DNA of 64,000 nt from Hippea sp. KM1 (GTDB taxonomy: Bacteria > Campylobacterota_A > Desulfurellia > Desulfurellales > Hippeaceae), in assembly GCF_000526195.1 (NCBI RefSeq), contig NZ_JAFP01000001.1, positions 1,152,001-1,216,000 of the forward strand. The letters are read 5' to 3'. The position numbers were made by a program, and so were the translations under genes. Of this stretch, positions 15,239 through 24,437 are shown piece after piece. The notes beneath the pieces are model-generated. The model ran no database searches, had not been told where the DNA came from, and saw only the letters and a program-made list of their open reading frames with translations. How positions within the stretch are numbered: position 1 is the first letter of the stretch; every line of letters begins with the position of its first letter.

Positions 15239-16465
15239 CTACTTCACCTTCTCAAAATTATTTAGCATCCCTTTTAGTTGCCCAAAATCTTTAGAGCCGT
15301 GATATTCTTTATCGACATATTCATCGAGCTTTACTTCAGATACATACCTAAAGAAATCATCAAAATCAAAATCCTCAAGAACCTTAATTTTAAAAGGCTT
15401 ACAATCAATAAATTTGCCCGTTGCTTCTATTTTTAGAGATGTTCCAAGAAATTCATCCAGTCTCTCTTCTTTTCTCCAATCCATAAAGAAATACACATCG
15501 AAACCATTTGATACTTTAATTGGTTTTATGGTGATAGGTGATTTGAATCTTTTTATTTTTCCACTTTGGTCAATTTTTTTAATATAAGCTGAATAAGTAA
15601 ACCACCTTTCATTTGAAGATAAACCAAAAATATCCCTAATATCCCTTTTTTTATCACCCGATTTTAAAACATCGCTGTATGGATAATTTTTTGCTTGAGA
15701 TACAAGAGCATCCGAAAAAAAGTTTTGCTTTATAACCCTCTTTTCCCATTCTATATCAGGAAATATTTTCTTCACATAGGAAAATACTGCTGGTTTGCAG
15801 TAAAAAACCGTTATTCTACTTTCTTTGGTTTTGTTAAAAGAAACTCTATTTATACCTTGCCTTAAGAATCTATAAAATAAATCTACATCTTTCAACGCTT
15901 CAATCCAATCGCTTTTGTTGATTCTCAGCTTGTAAACAAAACCATCTATAAGATTTGGCTTAAACTCTTTATCAGCTAAATAAAAGCTTCCATAACCCTT
16001 ACTCTGTCTTGTGCCAAAATTCGTGCTTGCTAAAAACGCCTCAAAATTATTCTCAATACAGTCCAATAAGGTCTTGTTAAAACTAAAAAAGGAAACGGTT
16101 ATCTTAGACAATGACCTCGAAAACCACTTTTCATGCGGTTTCTTGTAATTTTTATCGGCTTCAGAATAATTCTTGGGTGGTTTCTTATTACCAAGATTTC
16201 CAAAGTACAACGGTGTTTTCTTCTCGATCCCTTCAATTTTTATATTGTTTGCTTTAACAAAAACCTTGTATCTGTATTTGGTCTTAAACTTAATGAGATC
16301 ATCTTTATTTTTTGGATCACCTGCATCCAGAAAATCTTTACATTTGACCAGAAGAAACTTATCCAACTTAGACTTAAGCTCTGTGGGTCTAATTGTTGCG
16401 TTCTCGAGATTCTCAAAGTGAATTAGCGGGGTGTGTTGTATTAAGGAAAAATCTTTTCTATACAT
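15239..16465 (-). CDS. cmr1: Type III-B RAMP protein Cmr1
   Basis: Cmr1, 408 aa, the tandem-RAMP subunit at the 3' end of the crRNA in the Cmr complex. The N terminus SLIQHTPLIHFENLENATIRPTELKSKLD (residues 7-35, shown across the Cmr1 signature) and the later GTRQSKGYGSF loop are characteristic. It is the first gene of the cas operon; GAGG lies six bases before the ATG. About 150 nt upstream separate it from the divergent tRNA-Asn gene. Confidence 0.9.
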   Translation of the reverse strand: MYRKDFSLIQHTPLIHFENLENATIRPTELKSKLDKFLLVKCKDFLDAGDPKNKDDLIKFKTKYRYKVFVKANNIKIEGIEKKTPLYFGNLGNKKPPKNYSEADKNYKKPHEKWFSRSLSKITVSFFSFNKTLLDCIENNFEAFLASTNFGTRQSKGYGSFYLADKEFKPNLIDGFVYKLRINKSDWIEALKDVDLFYRFLRQGINRVSFNKTKESRITVFYCKPAVFSYVKKIFPDIEWEKRVIKQNFFSDALVSQAKNYPYSDVLKSGDKKRDIRDIFGLSSNERWFTYSAYIKKIDQSGKIKRFKSPITIKPIKVSNGFDVYFFMDWRKEERLDEFLGTSLKIEATGKFIDCKPFKIKVLEDFDFDDFFRYVSEVKLDEYVDKEYHGSKDFGQLKGMLNNFEKVK

Positions 16466-16497
16466 ACTAAACCTCTGATTTTTCTAAATTTCGCTTA

Positions 16498-16526
16498 ATT
16501 TTCTAAAAAAACACTCCTCTTGTCAA
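16498..16526 (-). promoter_or_regulatory. Likely promoter of the cas operon
   Basis: On the - strand TTGACA (16526-16521) lies 17 nt before GAAAAT (16503-16498). The -35 is perfect and the -10 is poor. It is about 33 nt upstream of the cmr1 start and is the only plausible promoter before the operon. Confidence 0.4.
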
Positions 16527-16581
16527 GATTAAAGAAAAATTAAATCCCCAAAAAACCACTCAACCCAAAAAAACAAAAAAT

Positions 16582-16609
16582 TTGACAAATGAATTTCTTT
16601 GAATATACT
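16582..16609 (+). promoter_or_regulatory. Promoter of tRNA-Asn
   Basis: TTGACA (16582-16587), a 16-nt spacer and TATACT (16604-16609), 18 nt before the mature tRNA 5' end. Near consensus for sigma-70. Confidence 0.7.
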
Positions 16610-16627
16610 AACACTCGCAAGTGTTGC

Positions 16628-16703
<76 letters not shown>

Positions 16704-16939
16704 TTTTGATTAACACCTCTAATTGTCTCAATTTTAAATTTAGTCTGAAAACCCCAACCTTGGTTATTTTACATTCACGCTATCAAAAAGTATCAATTTT
16801 GACAGAAATTGGAATGCCTTAAAAACTTAGCTTTAGGGCTCCTAATTTTGAAGATTTCCTTATCTCTTTCTTCTGCCCTGCTTAGCAATTGAACTGAAAG
16901 AACTCAAAGGACAAAGCAAAGATAGGTGAGTAAACGTTC

Positions 16940-17431
16940 TTAAAACCAAAACCTTGTCTGAGGGTCTAATTCCAAAGCCTTCTGTTTGTATTCCTCGGAA
17001 AGTTCTTTATTCCCCATTAAGTGGTAAGCATAAGCAAGATCTGAATAGCCAGCCGGGTCATCAGGGCGGTATCGTATTGCTTTATGAAAACACTCTATAG
17101 CTTTTTGATAGTCTTTTTTATCTATATAGGCGTATCCCATGGAATTATAAAGATTATAGGCCTGTGGATAGATGCTTTCGGCTTCTTTCAGCAATCCGAT
17201 TTTAACATCCGGGTCTTTTACAGAATAACTTGCAATGACTTTGTGCATTGCCTTTTGCATTAGCTCCATTTCTTCTTTTGTTTTATTGAATAGCTTTCCT
17301 ATTTTATCCTCAAGTCCTTTTAACTTAGTGTATTCGACATATGCAAAAACAAGAAAGAGAACTCCTATAACAGCAACAATTACATTCAATAAAGTTATAG
17401 TTGCATTTGTCAAGCTCCAAATTGAGGACAT
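16940..17431 (-). CDS. Membrane-anchored TPR protein
   Basis: 163 aa from the start chosen here (ATG 17431, with GGGGGT about ten bases upstream; a longer frame reaches 17485). One transmembrane helix (about residues 10-32), a short coiled stretch, then two tetratricopeptide repeats (about residues 90-157, with YNLYNSMGYAYIDKKDYQKA and the following AGYSDLAYAYHLMGN). TPRs bind partner proteins; the partner is not apparent. It is a single gene between tRNA genes. Confidence 0.7.
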   Translation of the reverse strand: MSSIWSLTNATITLLNVIVAVIGVLFLVFAYVEYTKLKGLEDKIGKLFNKTKEEMELMQKAMHKVIASYSVKDPDVKIGLLKEAESIYPQAYNLYNSMGYAYIDKKDYQKAIECFHKAIRYRPDDPAGYSDLAYAYHLMGNKELSEEYKQKALELDPQTRFWF

Positions 17432-17593
17432 AAAACAATACCCCCACTCTTTTTTAAATTCTAAGATTTTTACCAAAACCGTCAAGGAAAAACCATTCAG
17501 GTCTCATGTTTTGCAGTTTATCAGCAAAGGTATATCGGCAAAGCAGGAAAAATATCCGCAGCAAACACCTCTTCTATGTGCCAAAAGGGAAAA

Positions 17594-17633
17594 ACAAGCA
17601 AAAAGCCAACCAAGATTAACCGGCCTGGTTGGC
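17594..17633 (-). terminator. Terminator of tRNA-Gly/Cys/Leu operon
   Basis: Read on -, GCCAACCA (17633-17626) pairs with TGGTTGGC (17612-17605) over an 8-bp stem, followed by TTTTTGCTTGTTTTT. It lies about 20 nt past the 3' end of tRNA-Leu, a standard intrinsic terminator. Confidence 0.7.
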
Positions 17634-17651
17634 GCTATAGCGGGCTTTGCG

Positions 17652-17739
17652 TGGTGCCGAGGGTGGGAATCGAACCCACACGGAGCATAGCTCCAAGGGA
17701 TTTTAAGTCCCTTGCGTCTACCAATTCCGCCACCCCGGC
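17652..17739 (-). tRNA. tRNA-Leu (TAA)
   Basis: An 88-nt tRNA with a long variable arm, as expected for leucine. Acceptor GCCGGGG pairs with CCTCGGC, the anticodon loop CTTAAAA gives TAA, the T arm is GGTTCGATTCC, the discriminator is A and CCA is encoded. Last gene of a three-tRNA operon. Confidence 0.95.
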
Positions 17740-17751
17740 ACAATAAAAAAA

Positions 17752-17827
17752 TGGAGGCGGCACCCGGACTCGAACCGGGGATCAGGGTTTTGCAGACCCG
17801 TGCCTTAGCCAGCTTGGCTATGCCGCC
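17752..17827 (-). tRNA. tRNA-Cys (GCA)
   Basis: Acceptor GGCGGCA pairs with TGCCGCC, the anticodon loop CTGCAAA gives GCA, the T arm contains GGTTCGAGTCC, the discriminator is U and CCA is encoded. Middle gene of the operon. Confidence 0.95.
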
Positions 17828-17860
17828 TCTATTGTGGATTTTTTTCTGTGTAAATAAAAA

Positions 17861-17936
<76 letters not shown>

Positions 17937-17950
17937 TCTTGCTGTTGGCT

Positions 17951-17978
17951 AATATAATGTTTTTTTCTCTTTTGTCAA
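17951..17978 (-). promoter_or_regulatory. Promoter of the three-tRNA operon
   Basis: On -, TTGACA (17978-17973), a 16-nt spacer and TATATT (17956-17951), 14 nt before tRNA-Gly. Confidence 0.7.
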
Positions 17979-18037
17979 TAAAAAAATTCACCTGGAGATG
18001 TTAAGTTAATTTTTAATCATTTTTAATTATTCTTAGC

Positions 18038-18065
18038 TTGACTTTTGAGGATTAACACCTATTAT
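18038..18065 (+). promoter_or_regulatory. Promoter of the chemoreceptor gene
   Basis: TTGACT (18038-18043), a 16-nt spacer and TATTAT (18060-18065), 32 nt before the start codon. The stretch 17979-18097 shows nothing else. Confidence 0.5.
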
Positions 18066-18097
18066 TAGGCGAGGAAGATTTTTTGGAGGTGGGGCTT

Positions 18098-19762
18098 ATG
18101 TTGTTTAAGCTGTTTAGCTTTACGGCAGTTACCTTTCTGCTGTATGTAATTTTTGGTATTGTATCGTATCTTTTCTTTAAACAAACCTTTGAAAACAACT
18201 TTCTTTTGTTCTTTTTAGGGGCATCCGTATTATTCGCCGGCGTTAACTTAGCCTATTACTATTATCAGCTCATCTCCCAGGTCGATAAAATTAACAAACA
18301 ATTCAAGGAAATACTGACCGATGAGAGAATCGACCTACTTAAGGAGATAAAGACACCATCAATTCCTTTTGTTGAAACATTCGTAAAGAAATTCAGGGAA
18401 CTAATAAACACGGTGCTTGGCAATCTTATCACAGCAGCAGGCAAGGCCAGCGTGTTCAACGCTAAATTCAATCACGAACTAAAAAAGACAATCGAGGCCA
18501 TAAACGAGAACATGGAGCAGTTTGATGCCATCAACTCAACAATGAAGGACGCCTCATACGCCATAACCGACATTTCAAAAAATGTGGAGGAGTTTAGCAA
18601 CTTCATGACAGAAATCGAGAATGCAGCAAAGGATGTGCTCCAGATAGCGGAAAATGTCGAAAAAACCATGGAATCCAATGTGGAGATGATGGAAAGCGGC
18701 AAAAATCTAATAAACGAGTTGGGTGACAATTTAAAAAACATCTCAAACATCGTGAATGTCATCAACGATATTGCAGACCAAACAAACCTGTTGGCCTTAA
18801 ATGCAGCTATTGAGGCAGCAAGAGCAGGGGAAGCCGGCAGGGGCTTTGCCGTTGTCGCTGATGAGGTTAGGAAGCTGGCTGAAAAAACACAATCAAATGC
18901 ACACGAGATTTATGAAATGATTAACACGGTTAGTATTAATGCCGAAAAGCTCATTGAGCAAAATCTAAAAATAGCAAGCAAGATTAAAGAAAGCGGTAAA
19001 GAGACTGCAAAAATAAAGGATACCTTCGAAGGTGTGGTATCAGAAATCGAAAAGGCCTCTCAGATGCTATCCAATATTACTGCGGCTGTTGAGGAGCAGT
19101 CTGCCTCTATCGAGGAGGTTACACAAACCGTTACAACGGTAACCCAATCAACAAGAGAGGTTGTAAACAGCCTCAACGAGGTCGCTGGCCAGAGTGTTGA
19201 CTTAACGGAGGTGTCCAACCAGGCATTCAAGATGCTCCAAAAGCTCAGGATAGACCACCCGATGGAGGATATATACAAACTCTTAAGGGAAGCAAAGTCT
19301 GAGATAGAGCAAACGATAGAAAACGCCATAAAAAACGGCGTTATATCATCGTCGGATATATGGGATAGAAACTATCAACCCATACCAAACACCAATCCGC
19401 AAAAATACGAAACGAGATTTACAGACTTTGTAAAGAAATACATACAGCCCATCGAGGATAAGTATCTGGCAAAGAACAATAAGTTCAAATACTTCCTTTT
19501 GGTTGATAATAACGGCTATGCTGCAGCGCACAACTCCATATACGACAAACCATTAACTGGAGATTACGAGAAGGATTTAATAGGCAATAGATCCAAAAGG
19601 AAATTTGACGACCCTGTGGGTCTTGCCTGCGCTAAAAACACAGACCCATTGCTTGTTCAGACATACCTAAGGGATACAGGCAATGCTATGTATGACATGT
19701 CTGTGCCGATTTATGTGGATGGTAAACACTGGGGCGGCTTAAGGGTCGGCGTTGAGGTTTAA
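18098..19762 (+). CDS. Methyl-accepting chemotaxis protein with C-terminal sensor
   Basis: Chemoreceptor of 554 aa feeding CheA/CheW. Two close transmembrane helices lie at the N terminus (about residues 5-60) with almost no periplasmic domain. The signalling hairpin tip is canonical ([20 protein letters not shown], then [15 protein letters not shown]). Uncommonly, a domain of about 170 aa follows the signalling region, with [39 protein letters not shown] and HWGGLRVG. This pattern recurs in receptors with a cytoplasmic C-terminal PAS/Cache-like sensor, so an intracellular cue is likely. The start is ATG 18098 after GGAGGTGGGG; the TTG at 18083 overlaps that site. Confidence 0.92.
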   Translation: MLFKLFSFTAVTFLLYVIFGIVSYLFFKQTFENNFLLFFLGASVLFAGVNLAYYYYQLISQVDKINKQFKEILTDERIDLLKEIKTPSIPFVETFVKKFRELINTVLGNLITAAGKASVFNAKFNHELKKTIEAINENMEQFDAINSTMKDASYAITDISKNVEEFSNFMTEIENAAKDVLQIAENVEKTMESNVEMMESGKNLINELGDNLKNISNIVNVINDIADQTNLLALNAAIEAARAGEAGRGFAVVADEVRKLAEKTQSNAHEIYEMINTVSINAEKLIEQNLKIASKIKESGKETAKIKDTFEGVVSEIEKASQMLSNITAAVEEQSASIEEVTQTVTTVTQSTREVVNSLNEVAGQSVDLTEVSNQAFKMLQKLRIDHPMEDIYKLLREAKSEIEQTIENAIKNGVISSSDIWDRNYQPIPNTNPQKYETRFTDFVKKYIQPIEDKYLAKNNKFKYFLLVDNNGYAAAHNSIYDKPLTGDYEKDLIGNRSKRKFDDPVGLACAKNTDPLLVQTYLRDTGNAMYDMSVPIYVDGKHWGGLRVGVEV

Positions 19763-19768
19763 AAAATC

Positions 19769-19788
19769 GCCGGGCTTTAAGGCCCGGC
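19769..19788. terminator. Bidirectional terminator
   Basis: A 7-bp GC-rich stem, GCCGGGC (19769-19775) and GCCCGGC (19782-19788), with a 6-nt loop, followed by CTTCTTTCTTTT on + and by TTTTT on -. It lies between the convergent chemoreceptor and DUF302 genes. Confidence 0.8.
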
Positions 19789-19797
19789 TTCTTTCTT

Positions 19798-20286
19798 TTA
19801 GCTGAAAATCCTTCTTAACATCTCCTTCTCTGTTTTTTCAACCTCCAACATCATTTCCTTGATTTTACCCGTAAACATCTTTGACATAAGCCCTATATTC
19901 ATTTTGGCTATATATGCCTTGCCGTTATCCTTTTCATTCACAGCCCATGAGCAGGGCATTATACCCATCATGGCATTATTTTCGTTTATAACCGTTGCAG
20001 CAAGCCCTGCGTTGCATATAAAATACACCATTATATTCCTTATGCCCTCAACCTCGATATTCCTGGACTCAAACACCTTATAAAAATTCCACTTATCAAA
20101 GGGAAAACCCCAACCCTCATCGGCAAATTCAGGTATTACCCTCTCAATAGCCCTGCAGGTCTCCTCAAAGCTCTTGGGGCTTTCTATCTCCTTTACCATC
20201 TTGGTTTGAAAGAGCTTAAGACCGGCAAGGCCCAACGATGAGGCACCAACAACAGCACCACCAACAAATCCCTTAAAATTAAGCAT
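19798..20286 (-). CDS. DUF302-family protein
   Basis: 162 aa. A short hydrophobic N terminus (VGGAVVGASSLGLAGL) suggests a membrane anchor, followed by a DUF302-like domain (SFEETCRAIERVIPEFADEG, VYFICNAGLAATVI, IMPCSWAV). Proteins of this family are small, often found with sulfur or heavy-metal metabolism genes, and of unknown reaction. The start is ATG 20286 with GGGAGG seven bases upstream. Confidence 0.75.
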   Translation of the reverse strand: MLNFKGFVGGAVVGASSLGLAGLKLFQTKMVKEIESPKSFEETCRAIERVIPEFADEGWGFPFDKWNFYKVFESRNIEVEGIRNIMVYFICNAGLAATVINENNAMMGIMPCSWAVNEKDNGKAYIAKMNIGLMSKMFTGKIKEMMLEVEKTEKEMLRRIFS

Positions 20287-20364
20287 AACAAAACCTCCCA
20301 ACAAAAACTTAATTTTTAACAATAATAAATAAAAGTGAACATAATTTCAACCTTAAAATTAGCG

Positions 20365-20393
20365 TTGCTTGCTACTGTTTTTTTTAATATACT
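20365..20393 (+). promoter_or_regulatory. Promoter of lptD, placing transcription start at the ATG
   Basis: TTGCTT (20365-20370), a 17-nt spacer and TATACT (20388-20393). The expected transcription start, about seven bases on, coincides with the ATG at 20401. No ribosome site precedes that ATG. Confidence 0.5.
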
Positions 20394-20400
20394 TTGATAG

Positions 20401-22503
20401 ATGAAGAGGGTATTTTTTGTTGTTCTTGCCATCCTGCTTCTAAATACGGCCGCAAAATCCGACGGGGTTATACACATAAAGGCCGATCATGTCTCATATA
20501 GCAAACAACTAAACACCTACTATGCCTATGGACACTGCCTTATATACGACGAAAACTACACACTGAAGGCCGACAAGGTCAGCTACAACACAAAAACATA
20601 CATAGCCACAGCAAAAGGCCATGTGGTGTTAAGCGACAGAAACGGCAATTGGATAAAGGGCAGCTATGCCGTATTAAATTATTCAACATACAAGGGATAC
20701 ATCAAAAAAGCCCTTTTGTATTCCACCAACAACGGCTATGGGCTATACATCAGGGCAAAAAGGATCGTGGTATATTCGAAAGATAGATACTTCATAAAAA
20801 GCGGAACCATAACCACCTGCAAATGCGACGATTTTATAAATTTCAAAAATCGCCATTCGCCGAAGTGGACAATATCAGCATCAAACACATATGTGATAAA
20901 AGACGATTTTATGTTTGCATATCCAGTGGTGTTTAAGATAAAAAAAGCACCCGTCCTATTCAGTCCGTTTTTTTACAAAAGCCTCGATAAAGAGAGAAGA
21001 ACAGGATTCCTCTTTCCACAGTTGGGCTCCTCAAGCATAAACGGCTTTGAATACATACAGCCGTTTTTTATCAACCTATCCAAATCCCAAGACATAACAC
21101 TCTATCCATTCACATACTCAAAGAAGGGCAACGGCCTCAGGGTCCAGTATAGGTTTTACTGGACAAGACACTCAAAAGGTGAATGGAACATAACGGTATT
21201 CAAAGAAAAAACGCCATACAAAGGCAGGCAAAACAAAAAAACAAGGCTGAACATAAAAGCAGAACAGTATGCCGATTTTGGCAAATACGGCACACTGAGC
21301 TATGATATAAATGTTGTAAACCACAAAAACAACCTAAGGGTCGTAAATCTAAACAAAATAGAAGAGGCATCCGATAGGTATACCACATCAAAGGCCAGCT
21401 ACTACATATCAAAAGACAACTATTACCTATCCCTATACGGTGAATACAACCAGGACCTAATATCAGATAACAACAAAGAGACGCTTCAGAGGCTTCCTGT
21501 GGTAAAATTCGGTTTGATAAACAAAAAGCTATACAAAAACCTAACGCTGGATTTCTCCCAAACCATCTCAAACAACTTCAGGATCAAGGGAGAAAGGGGA
21601 ATAGCCTCTGACACGACAGCCTTTTTGTATTACCCTATGAAGGTGTCGTATTTCAATATCACACCAAAGGCCGGATTTCATCAACTGTACTCGCATTACA
21701 AAAATGCTCCATCGGATAAGACATACACAGAAAAGGCCTTTATTCCGGATTACATAATCACGGCAAGCACAACCATAAACGGCATCTTCCTAAACAACAA
21801 CACAGAAGGGTTTAAGGGTCTAAAACACACAATAAAGCCCACCCTGGAATACGAATACATACCATACAGGGATCAGAGCAATTTTCCCGATTTTGTCAAC
21901 ACCTACTCAAAAACCAACCTTATAACCTTTAGGCTTGAAAACACGCTGACGGCCAAATTCATCAAAAAGCTAAAAGCCAACTACAGGGATATAGTGTATA
22001 ACAAGATAGAGATTCAATACGACTTTGCCAAAAAATACAACAGTCCGTTTCCACCGATATACGAGGAAACCATATTAAAACCGTTTGAATTCTTAACTAT
22101 TCACAGCCAGGCGCATTACTTCTTTAAAAAGCATCTATTCACATCATCATCCGAGGATCTGGATGTCCACCTAAACAGGTTTGGCTTTTCCATTGGACAC
22201 TCCATGTCAAGGGACGACAACTATAAACTCACAGATGATACCATAAACGGCAAGGTATACCTCTACCCGATAAAAAATCTATACATCTACGCCTCTGCAA
22301 ACAAAAGCACCATTCACGATTACTATCCATCCAAAAAGATAGGCTTTCTCTATCAGGAGGATTGTTGGGGCATAGGCTTAGACCTATACTTCAACAGGGA
22401 AGCAGAGGAACAGGAAGACGGCTCATATAAAACCGTATTGAACAAAGGCTTCTGGATAACACTCAATCTCACAGGTTTATTTAGCATCAAGAAACAATAC
22501 TAA
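20401..22503 (+). CDS. lptD: LPS-assembly outer-membrane protein LptD
   Basis: LptD, 700 aa, the outer-membrane barrel that delivers lipopolysaccharide to the cell surface with LptE (encoded at 47431-47937). A signal peptide (about 1-20) precedes an OstA/LptA-like beta-jellyroll (about 21-150: ADHVSYSKQLNTYYAYGH, then KADKVSYNTKTYIATAKGHV). The rest is a strand-rich barrel. Cys46, Cys140 and Cys142 in the N-terminal part and Cys655 near the C terminus could form the inter-domain disulfides known in E. coli LptD. The next gene starts one base after its stop. Confidence 0.92.
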   Translation: MKRVFFVVLAILLLNTAAKSDGVIHIKADHVSYSKQLNTYYAYGHCLIYDENYTLKADKVSYNTKTYIATAKGHVVLSDRNGNWIKGSYAVLNYSTYKGYIKKALLYSTNNGYGLYIRAKRIVVYSKDRYFIKSGTITTCKCDDFINFKNRHSPKWTISASNTYVIKDDFMFAYPVVFKIKKAPVLFSPFFYKSLDKERRTGFLFPQLGSSSINGFEYIQPFFINLSKSQDITLYPFTYSKKGNGLRVQYRFYWTRHSKGEWNITVFKEKTPYKGRQNKKTRLNIKAEQYADFGKYGTLSYDINVVNHKNNLRVVNLNKIEEASDRYTTSKASYYISKDNYYLSLYGEYNQDLISDNNKETLQRLPVVKFGLINKKLYKNLTLDFSQTISNNFRIKGERGIASDTTAFLYYPMKVSYFNITPKAGFHQLYSHYKNAPSDKTYTEKAFIPDYIITASTTINGIFLNNNTEGFKGLKHTIKPTLEYEYIPYRDQSNFPDFVNTYSKTNLITFRLENTLTAKFIKKLKANYRDIVYNKIEIQYDFAKKYNSPFPPIYEETILKPFEFLTIHSQAHYFFKKHLFTSSSEDLDVHLNRFGFSIGHSMSRDDNYKLTDDTINGKVYLYPIKNLYIYASANKSTIHDYYPSKKIGFLYQEDCWGIGLDLYFNREAEEQEDGSYKTVLNKGFWITLNLTGLFSIKKQY

Positions 22504-22755
22504 ATGGAAGAAGACAGCAAAAAGGCCGTAGCCTTAAGATACAAAAAAGAAGAGGACAATGCACCAAAAGTCATAGCCAAAGGCAGGGGCTTTTTGGCAG
22601 AAAAAATAGAAGAAACAGCCAAAGAGCACGGTGTTTATATAGAAAAAGACCCGGCTTTGGCAGAAAGCCTTTATAAAATAAAGCTAAATGAGGAAATACC
22701 AGAGGAGCTTTACGAGGCTGTGGCAAAGATCTTGGCCTACATTTACAGCTTTTGA
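22504..22755 (+). CDS. Orphan FlhB C-terminal domain protein
   Basis: 83 aa matching only the cytoplasmic C-terminal domain of the flagellar export switch FlhB/Ysc[33 protein letters not shown] and [17 protein letters not shown]. The membrane part and the NPTH self-cleavage site are absent. Such short FlhB-like proteins occur in other flagellated bacteria and may replace or bind the cleaved domain. It begins right after lptD with no flagellar genes nearby. It overlaps the convergent regulator by 13 nt. Confidence 0.85.
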   Translation: MEEDSKKAVALRYKKEEDNAPKVIAKGRGFLAEKIEETAKEHGVYIEKDPALAESLYKIKLNEEIPEELYEAVAKILAYIYSF

Positions 22756-24290
22756 ACCTTTATGCCGTATTTCTTTATCCTGTAATCAAGCTGCCTAATT
22801 GTATATCCCAATAGCCTGGCCGCCTTTGATTTTACATATCCCGTTTTCTTTAGGGCGTCTTGAATCTGTTGTTTTTCTATAGACTCTATCGTTGATGGCA
22901 TATCAGAAAAGTTAACCTTCTCTATTATATTGTCTTCAAAATCCATGTCCTCTTTCAGGTAATCCGGCAGGTCCATCGGTGTTATCTTCTTATCGTTCAT
23001 AACCACGAGTCTCTCTATGGTATTTTCAAGCTCCCTTATATTACCAGGCCATCTGTAATTGATGAGCATCTTCATTGTGGCGTTATCTATGGACAGCCTC
23101 TTTTTGTATCTCTGGCCGAATTTCCTTAAAAAATAATCCACCAATATGGGTATATCCTCCCTCCTGTCCCTCAAAGAAGGCACATGCAGCGGTATCACAT
23201 TGAGTCTGTAATACAGATCCTCCCTAAAATGACCCAGGCTTATCAATTTCTTTATATCCTTATTCGTGGCGGCAATTATCCTTACATCTATAGATATGGT
23301 CTGCTCGCTGCCCAATCTCGATATCTCCTTATCCTGCAAGACATTCAACAGCTTAGCCTGCAGGCTCAAGGGCATATCGCCAATCTCATCCAAAAATAGC
23401 GTTCCACCATCGGCAAGCTCAAACTTACCCTTCTTTTTGGAGATTGCACCGCTAAACGCACCCTTTTCATACCCAAACAATTCACTCTCTAACAGATTCT
23501 CCGGTATAGCGGCGCAATTTATAGTGGCAAAGGGCTTATCCTTTCTTAAAGATAACCTGTGTATGGTTTTGGCTATCAGGCTCTTTCCCGTCCCGGATTC
23601 TCCTGTAATCAACACCGTGGAATCGGTGGAGGCGATCTTTAGAATGGCTTTTTTAAGGTTGGTTATGGCATCGGATACCCCTATTATCTCATTCAGCGCT
23701 ATTGTATCCTTGCTCAAATTACTCAAAAGCAGTTCCTTCTCCTCCTGCCAATACTTGCGTTCCTCTTCCATGCGTTCATACATCTTTCTTGTCAAGCCGA
23801 TGAGCGTTGCAAGCGTGGAGAGCATCTTTATGGCATCATCTGGCGAAAACTCCCTCCCCTTCTCTTTGTAAACACACAAAACACCGAACTTCTCACCACC
23901 CACCTTTATAGGCACGCCCAAAAAGACCAAATCCCTATCCACTCTCTTTGTTATCTTTGTCTTGTTCAGGTATTTTGGGTTTGTCTTTATATCGTAAATA
24001 ACGGCCGGAATCTCGTTTTTGAATATACTGCCGACTATACCCTCACCCTTTTTGAATATACCCCTTGAGACCTCCTTTTTGGTCATACCAAAGCTCTCAC
24101 TAATCCTTAAATCGGCGCTTTGCTCATCATACAAGGCAACAAAGGAAACGGGGGCATCCCAATACGAATAGAGAATCTTCAATATCTCCTTAAGCGCCTC
24201 ATTCAAGGTGTTTTTCTTGCTCAATATCTTACTGACTTCATGTATAATAGAGAGATAACCCTCTTTAATGCTTATCCTTGCCATCACCAT
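22743..24290 (-). CDS. Sigma-54-dependent activator, GAF-AAA-HTH (NifA/NorR type)
   Basis: An enhancer-binding protein of about 515 aa. A GAF sensor (about residues 25-165) is followed by the AAA+ domain with Walker A GESGTGKS, the sigma-54 contact loop GAFSGA (usual form GAFTGA), Walker [12 protein letters not shown] and R-finger region. A C-terminal Fis-type helix-turn-helix contains [20 protein letters not shown]. The effector bound by GAF is not known; there is no receiver domain. The start is uncertain: ATG 24290 is used, ATG 24284 is possible, and the open frame extends to 24395 without a ribosome site. It is divergent from glnA, whose promoter is of sigma-54 type, so it probably activates glnA. 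Confidence 0.9.
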   Translation of the reverse strand: MVMARISIKEGYLSIIHEVSKILSKKNTLNEALKEILKILYSYWDAPVSFVALYDEQSADLRISESFGMTKKEVSRGIFKKGEGIVGSIFKNEIPAVIYDIKTNPKYLNKTKITKRVDRDLVFLGVPIKVGGEKFGVLCVYKEKGREFSPDDAIKMLSTLATLIGLTRKMYERMEEERKYWQEEKELLLSNLSKDTIALNEIIGVSDAITNLKKAILKIASTDSTVLITGESGTGKSLIAKTIHRLSLRKDKPFATINCAAIPENLLESELFGYEKGAFSGAISKKKGKFELADGGTLFLDEIGDMPLSLQAKLLNVLQDKEISRLGSEQTISIDVRIIAATNKDIKKLISLGHFREDLYYRLNVIPLHVPSLRDRREDIPILVDYFLRKFGQRYKKRLSIDNATMKMLINYRWPGNIRELENTIERLVVMNDKKITPMDLPDYLKEDMDFEDNIIEKVNFSDMPSTIESIEKQQIQDALKKTGYVKSKAARLLGYTIRQLDYRIKKYGIKVQKL

Positions 24291-24305
24291 AATTCTGTTA
24301 TCAAT

Positions 24306-24321
24306 TTTACATTTTTGTAAA
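24306..24321. promoter_or_regulatory. Candidate activator-binding palindrome
   Basis: A perfect 6-bp inverted repeat, TTTACA-TTTT-TGTAAA, in the regulator-glnA intergenic region. It lies 16 nt upstream of the regulator start and 65 nt upstream of the glnA sigma-54 promoter, the right kind of distance for an enhancer site. It may serve both activation of glnA and autoregulation. Confidence 0.45.
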
Positions 24322-24385
24322 CAATCCTGCAACTTTTTTACGCCTAATATCGTATTTCTTTTGAAAACCCTTAAAGAAACAACAA

Positions 24386-24401
24386 CGGAACACACTTTGC
24401 T
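24386..24401 (+). promoter_or_regulatory. Sigma-54 promoter of glnA
   Basis: CGGAACACACTTTGCT fits the -24/-12 consensus TGGCAC-N5-TTGCW, with the invariant GG (24387-24388) and GC (24399-24400) exactly 10 nt apart. It lies 37 nt upstream of the glnA ATG. Confidence 0.7.
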
Positions 24402-24437
24402 TAAAATAAGGGCAAATAACGCATTGGAGGTGAAGGG

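Noticed and set aside
21200-21571. 123-codon - strand frame inside lptD
   Set aside because: An opposite-strand shadow of lptD; Cys/Leu-rich product without ribosome site.
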